Positions 25,493-29,051 of a stretch of DNA of 29,051 nt are shown piece by piece. The DNA is from JBQTKD01 sp052389435 (GTDB taxonomy: Bacteria > Actinomycetota > Actinomycetes > Sporichthyales > Sporichthyaceae). The stretch's first letter is position 1, and each line of letters opens with the position of its first letter. Under the pieces are notes generated by a model, which was not told the origin of the DNA, did not search any database, and saw only the letters and a program-made list of their open reading frames with translations. The stretch spans positions 1-29,051 of the forward strand of contig JBQTIB010000103.1 of the NCBI GenBank assembly GCA_052389435.1, written 5' to 3'. A program made the translations under genes and the position numbers.

Positions 25493-25533
25493 TTGTCGTA
25501 AAGGCCCAAGCGTTGCGACGAATTGTCGCAAAG
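25493..25533. repeat. Direct repeat plus palindrome, candidate operator
   Basis: TTGTCGTAAAG (25493-25503) recurs as TTGTCGCAAAG (25523-25533), 30 bases on. The second copy is part of an inverted repeat, TTGCGAC (25513-25519) and GTCGCAA (25525-25531). The 30-base spacing is nearly three helical turns. It lies about 140 bases upstream of the metalloprotease start. Confidence 0.45.
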
Positions 25534-25657
25534 CGTGGACGGGGATCGTCGCGGCGCGCGCGGGACTCGACTGCCGGAGCGTCGTGGGTGGGCAGGCCCC
25601 GGGCAGCCGTCGCCCGCGTCCGAATCCGGTGCCGACACCGCGAGGACCCGGCCCGAC

Positions 25658-25663
25658 TACGGT
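25658..25663 (+). promoter_or_regulatory. Candidate -10 element (TACGGT), leaderless start of the metalloprotease
   Basis: TACGGT fits TANNNT and ends 6 nt before ATG 25670. Confidence 0.35.
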
Positions 25664-25669
25664 GGAGGG

Positions 25670-26761
25670 ATGGGCGGGGGAGCGATGGTCGACTGGGGCC
25701 TGGCGAAGGCCACGGCGCACAGGCTGATGTCCTCCGGGCCGTCGATCACCCGGTCCGAGGCGGCCAAGGCCGTCGGGGACCTACGCCGCTACGCCGAGGA
25801 GTCCGCGGCCGACGTCGCCGGGTACACCGGCCTGCACGCGCCGCCCGCCACCCCGGCGACGGTCGTCGATCGGCGCGCGTGGGTCGAGGTCAACGTCGAC
25901 TCCTTCGCCGAGATCTTCGGGCCGTTGCTCGACAAGCTCGCCGCCACCCGCAAGGCGCCGGGCGGGGCGTTGGTCGGCGCCGTCGGATCGCGCGTCTCCG
26001 GCGTGGAGCTCGGCGGGCTGCTCGCGTTCATGGGCAGCAAGGTGCTCGGCCAGTACGAACCGTTCCAGCCGACCGTGGGCGGCTCCGGATACGGCACGCT
26101 GCTGCTCGTCGCGCCGAACATCGTCCACGCCGAACGGGAGCTCGAGGTCGACCCGGGCGACTTCCGGCGGTGGGTGTGCCTGCACGAGGAAACCCACCGG
26201 GTGCAGTTCACTGCCGTGCCGTGGATGCGCGGGCACCTCTCGAGCGAGCTCTCCGAGTTCCTGCTGGCCACCGACCTCGACCCCGCCGCGGTGCTGCGCC
26301 GGGTGACCGGCGCCGCGCAGGGCCTCGCCGACCTCGCCCGCGGCAAGGGCGAAACCAGCCTGGTCGAACTGTTCGCCAACGCCGAGCAGCGAGCGGCCCT
26401 GGACCGCATCACCGCGCTGATGAGCCTGCTCGAGGGGCACGCCGAACACGTCATGGACGGCGTCGGACCCTCCGTCGTGCCGACCGTCGCGGACATCCGC
26501 ACCGCGTTCGCCGCCCGCCGCGCCTCGGCGACCGGCCTGGACGCGCTGCTGCGTCGCGTGCTCGGGCTCGAGGCCAAGATGCGCCAGTACCGCGACGGCT
26601 CCCTGTTCGTGACGGCCGTCGTCGACAAGATCGGGATGGCCGGGTTCAACCAGATCTGGACCTCGCCCGAGACTCTGCCGACAGTCGTCGAACTCCACGA
26701 CCCGTTGGCCTGGATCGCGCGCGTGCACCGCCCCGAACTCGGGACGTCCGCCAAAGGGTGA
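25670..26761 (+). CDS. DUF2342 zinc-dependent metalloprotease-like protein
   Basis: This 363-aa protein belongs to the actinobacterial family often labelled F420-biosynthesis-associated or zinc-dependent metalloprotease. VDWGLAKATAHRL opens the family domain. LHEETHRVQF gives the HExxH zinc site (His172, Glu173, His176), and EGHAEHVMD is the likely third-ligand region. The biochemical role is not established. ATG 25670 follows TACGGT by 6 nt; ATG 25685 (MVDWG) is an equally plausible start. It has no signal peptide. In M. tuberculosis the homologue lies beside dacB and tilS, but tilS and hpt are not downstream here. Confidence 0.9.
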   Translation: MGGGAMVDWGLAKATAHRLMSSGPSITRSEAAKAVGDLRRYAEESAADVAGYTGLHAPPATPATVVDRRAWVEVNVDSFAEIFGPLLDKLAATRKAPGGALVGAVGSRVSGVELGGLLAFMGSKVLGQYEPFQPTVGGSGYGTLLLVAPNIVHAERELEVDPGDFRRWVCLHEETHRVQFTAVPWMRGHLSSELSEFLLATDLDPAAVLRRVTGAAQGLADLARGKGETSLVELFANAEQRAALDRITALMSLLEGHAEHVMDGVGPSVVPTVADIRTAFAARRASATGLDALLRRVLGLEAKMRQYRDGSLFVTAVVDKIGMAGFNQIWTSPETLPTVVELHDPLAWIARVHRPELGTSAKG

Positions 26762-26819
26762 GCCATAGCGCTCGCCTGAGCGGACGCCGTGGGAAGACAT
26801 GCCACGAGATTCTCGGGGG

Positions 26820-27890
26820 CTACTTCGCAGCGAACTTGTGCGCGCGCAGCCAGTCGGCCATCGCGGCGCGGAACTCGGGCGCCGACTTCTCCAGCGTGAT
26901 CGCGTGCCCGGTGTCGGGCAGGACCACCGCGGTGGCGCTGGGACTGCCCGTGAAGAGCTTCGCCTGCCAGTCCGGACGCGGGAAGAAAACGTCCCTGTCG
27001 CCGGCGATGCAGAGCACCGGCACGTCGATCGAACCGAGCATGGCGCCGTCGACGACGAAGGAACTCGGCGCGTTGAACAGCGGGCCGCACGCGTCCTTCG
27101 GGCGGGTGGCGGTGAGGTCCTCCACGACCGCCGGGTCGGCGCCCGCGGTGAAGAAGTCCGCCTTCGCCTGGTTCTGATCCGTCGTCAGGAACGCATACCC
27201 GTCGGCACTGCCCGGGCAGCGGGACTGCTGGTCGAGCACCGTCGTGCCGACGTGCGGGGTCGGGAACTCGCCGGACCCGACGACGATCAGCCCGTCGATG
27301 TCGTCGAAGGAGTAGGCCTCGGCCATCGCGACGAATCCGGACGCGGAGTGTCCCGCGAGGGCCAGGCGAGCGATCTTCGGCGGTTTCCCGGCCGCCGAAC
27401 CGAGGACGGAGCCGGTCGGGATGTAGGCGCCCCTGCGGAGCTGGTTGACGATCTGGTGCGCGACGTCGGCCTCGCTGCCGAAGCACAGATCGTTGCCGTT
27501 GGGCTTGCCGCTGCCCTCGTACCCGAGGCGGGTGATCGTCACCGACACGAAGCCGGCCTTGGCCATGTCGCTCACGTAGTCGTGGCCGGGGGTCTTCGTG
27601 TAGTGCCAGAGACGCTCGTCGACGCCGTCGCCGTGCAGGTAGAGCGCGGCGGCGCCGATGGTGCCCTTCTCGAGAACGGAGACCGGACCGGTGATGTGGC
27701 CGACGACCGTGTAGCCCTTTCCGTCGCTCGCGCACGGCAGGGCGCTCGCGTTGGAGTTGACCACCGTGAACGCGACCGGGACGGAGGCGACCTGTTCGGC
27801 GGCGACGGCCGCCGCGCCGCCCAGCGACGGCAGCGTGACGGCGGTCAGGAGAGTGAGAGCGGCCAACGAGGCCGTGGGCTTGAGTCGCAT
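26820..27890 (-). CDS. Secreted alpha/beta hydrolase (lipase/esterase-like)
   Basis: This is a 356-aa protein with a signal peptide (about 1-31, RLKPTASLAALTLLTAVTLP, cleavage near AVAA). The alpha/beta-hydrolase fold is shown by LYLHGDGVD (oxyanion region), nucleophile elbow GHSASG (Ser182), Asp300 in AGDRDVFF and His329 in DTGHAI, so the triad is complete. Four mature Cys (residues near 53, 136, 227 and 270) could form disulfides, as expected for a secreted enzyme. The substrate is unknown. ATG 27890 has no Shine-Dalgarno sequence; CACAAT (27897-27902) 6 nt upstream is a possible leaderless -10. Confidence 0.88.
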   Translation of the reverse strand: MRLKPTASLAALTLLTAVTLPSLGGAAAVAAEQVASVPVAFTVVNSNASALPCASDGKGYTVVGHITGPVSVLEKGTIGAAALYLHGDGVDERLWHYTKTPGHDYVSDMAKAGFVSVTITRLGYEGSGKPNGNDLCFGSEADVAHQIVNQLRRGAYIPTGSVLGSAAGKPPKIARLALAGHSASGFVAMAEAYSFDDIDGLIVVGSGEFPTPHVGTTVLDQQSRCPGSADGYAFLTTDQNQAKADFFTAGADPAVVEDLTATRPKDACGPLFNAPSSFVVDGAMLGSIDVPVLCIAGDRDVFFPRPDWQAKLFTGSPSATAVVLPDTGHAITLEKSAPEFRAAMADWLRAHKFAAK

Positions 27891-27930
27891 GTCGCGATTG
27901 TGTCCGTAGGGGCCTGCGCAGCCGCAGGGG

Positions 27931-28311
27931 CTATCCGCGCGGGCCGGTGACCCCGTCGACGTAGAACCACCGGCCGGCCTCGCGCACGAAGTCGCTGCGC
28001 TCGTGCTGGGATCCGCCGACGTGGTTCGCGCGGAACTCGACGGTGCCCTTGGTGTCGAACGGACCGCCCTGCGCGTAGAGGATCTCGAGGCCGGTCCAGC
28101 GCACCTGCGGGTCGAGGTCCAGGCGCTTGGGGCGGGTCGACGGATGCCACGTGGCCTGCAGATACGCGACGTCGCCGACGGCGAAGGCGCTGTAGCGCGA
28201 CAGCATGAGGTCCTCCGCGCTCGCGGCCACGCCCTCGCCGCGGTGCAGGGGACCGCAGTGGTCGTCGTAGGCCAGTGGGGCGCCGCAGGGGCAGGGGCGG
28301 GGTCGGCTCAC
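27931..28311 (-). CDS. YchJ/UPF0225-family protein with SEC-C motif
   Basis: This is a 126-aa protein. The N-terminal SEC-C zinc-binding motif RPCPCGAPLAYDDHCG is followed by GPLHRGEGVAASAEDLMLSR and YSAFAVGDVAYLQATWHPSTRP. These are the strongest YchJ signatures, and an NTF2-like C-terminal part follows. Such proteins may bind nucleic acid or ribosome/SecA-related partners, but the function is not known. GTG 28311 is chosen because SRPRPCPCG starts the motif; longer frame extensions are antisense to the next gene. There is no clear Shine-Dalgarno sequence, and AACAAT (28318-28323) 6 nt upstream suggests a leaderless start. Confidence 0.88.
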   Translation of the reverse strand: MSRPRPCPCGAPLAYDDHCGPLHRGEGVAASAEDLMLSRYSAFAVGDVAYLQATWHPSTRPKRLDLDPQVRWTGLEILYAQGGPFDTKGTVEFRANHVGGSQHERSDFVREAGRWFYVDGVTGPRG

Positions 28312-28382
28312 GGCTGCATTGTTCCGTCCCGCCGGGCTGAGGAATTCGTCGCGCTCCGAGGCGGCGGGGCAATACTTGCCCG

Positions 28383-29051
28383 ATGCGCAGATCTGCCACT
28401 GCTCTGACGATCGGCCTCGCGTTCGCGCTCGCGGCGTGCGGCGGCTCCGACAACCCCACCGCCGCGGAGGTCCCCGAGACTCCCGCGGCCACGCCGACGG
28501 CCTCCGAGGCTGCCTCGGCCACGCCGACCGAGACGGCCTCCCTCGCCGCCACGGCATCCGCTTCGAGCGTGCCGGGGGCCTCCGCCGAGCCGAGCGCATC
28601 GGCGTCGCCGCCCGCCGCTTCCGGGTTGGACCCCCTCGTCGTCCCGGCGACCGCCACCGACCTGGCCGGTACGGGTGCGTGGGCGGCCTGGCCGGAGAAG
28701 GAGAACGTCGAGGGCACGGACGGCGAGGTGGTTCGAGCGTTCGCCCAGGACGTGTGGACCTCGGGCGACGGCATGCGCATTGCGTACAGCCAGTCCTCGC
28801 CCTCCAACACCGACTGCCCCTCCGGCACCATCGTCGTCGCCAATCTGACGAACAATCAGTTCGAGTGCTCGTACGACGAGGCCAAGCCCGGGGCTTACTA
28901 CGCCTTCGCCCTGTCCGGCGACGGCCGAACGGTCGCGTTCCAGACCGACGCAAAGCTCGCGGACAAGTCGTCGACGGCGGGGGCCGCGGGCGACCAGATA
29001 AACGCGAAGAACCGCGACACCCGCGAGGTCGAGCCGGCCACGCCCCACGCC
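28383..29051 (+). CDS. Lipoprotein of unknown function, 3' end beyond the window
   Basis: The frame is open from ATG 28383 to the window end (223 codons) and no stop is seen. A lipoprotein signal is clear: RRSATALTIGLAFALAAC with lipobox LAAC, so Cys19 would be lipidated. A low-complexity Ala/Thr/Ser/Pro/Glu linker follows (about residues 22-85). The globular part then has DGEVVRAFAQDVW, MRIAYSQSS, NTDCPSGTIVVANL, FECSYDEA and AFALSGDGRTVAFQTD, which looks like one or more beta-propeller-type strands. Two Cys flank the first such strand. No family is recognised. AATACT (28371-28376) 6 nt before the ATG suggests a leaderless transcript. Confidence 0.8.
   Translation, partial: MRRSATALTIGLAFALAACGGSDNPTAAEVPETPAATPTASEAASATPTETASLAATASASSVPGASAEPSASASPPAASGLDPLVVPATATDLAGTGAWAAWPEKENVEGTDGEVVRAFAQDVWTSGDGMRIAYSQSSPSNTDCPSGTIVVANLTNNQFECSYDEAKPGAYYAFALSGDGRTVAFQTDAKLADKSSTAGAAGDQINAKNRDTREVEPATPHA

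Overview
High-G+C actinobacterial chromosome. The evidence is the very high GC content with G/C-ending codons, frequent GTG starts, apparent leaderless starts, a mycobacterial-type SOS box and a MutAB/MeaB operon. The order ppa - dacB - DUF2342 metalloprotease also resembles the mycobacterial neighbourhood. No rRNA, CRISPR array or confident tRNA is present. I cannot fix the genus; a Frankiales/Sporichthya-like lineage is only a guess.

Layout. 1-953: right part of an IS5-family insertion sequence with a two-frame transposase, ending exactly at the stop codon of the next gene. 954-4989 (minus): a partner-switching signalling pair, made of a 1242-aa sensor kinase/receiver/PP2C phosphatase/RsbW-like protein and a STAS antagonist. 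4990-6524: an accessory pocket with a decayed DUF222 (13E12-type) gene that keeps its SOS box, and a ribbon-helix-helix/MazF-like toxin-antitoxin pair. 6558-11982 (minus): two paralogous small ABM-like proteins, mutA (unusually short), mutB and meaB, forming a methylmalonyl-CoA mutase operon. 12131-14980: an SDR and two MDR oxidoreductases. 15051-17802: a Csp-like Cys-rich protein, a DrrAB-type ABC exporter and a small sigma-like protein. 18060-20333: an MMPL transporter closed by a strong terminator. 20449-21118: a small secreted protein and a structured non-coding stretch. 21119-22501: NarK-type nitrate/nitrite transporter. 22721-26761: ppa, dacB, a secreted orphan and a DUF2342 metalloprotease. 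26820-29051: secreted alpha/beta hydrolase, YchJ-family protein and a lipoprotein cut by the window end.

How the genes may work together. MutA/MutB convert (R)-methylmalonyl-CoA to succinyl-CoA and MeaB guards the cobalamin cofactor, so this operon finishes propionyl-CoA catabolism. The divergent SDR/MDR genes could feed acyl or sterol-like substrates into it, but that is inference. The large regulator combines opposing activities (kinase-type ATPases and a phosphatase) and is translationally coupled to its probable STAS substrate, with no conventional sigma factor beside it.

Best leads for something undescribed: the multi-hairpin RNA-like element at 20828-20931, the tandem ABM genes leading mutAB, the MutA that lacks its C-terminal domain, the single-chain partner-switching regulator, and the palindromes at 12019-12118 and 25493-25533. 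None of these has been tested by any search.
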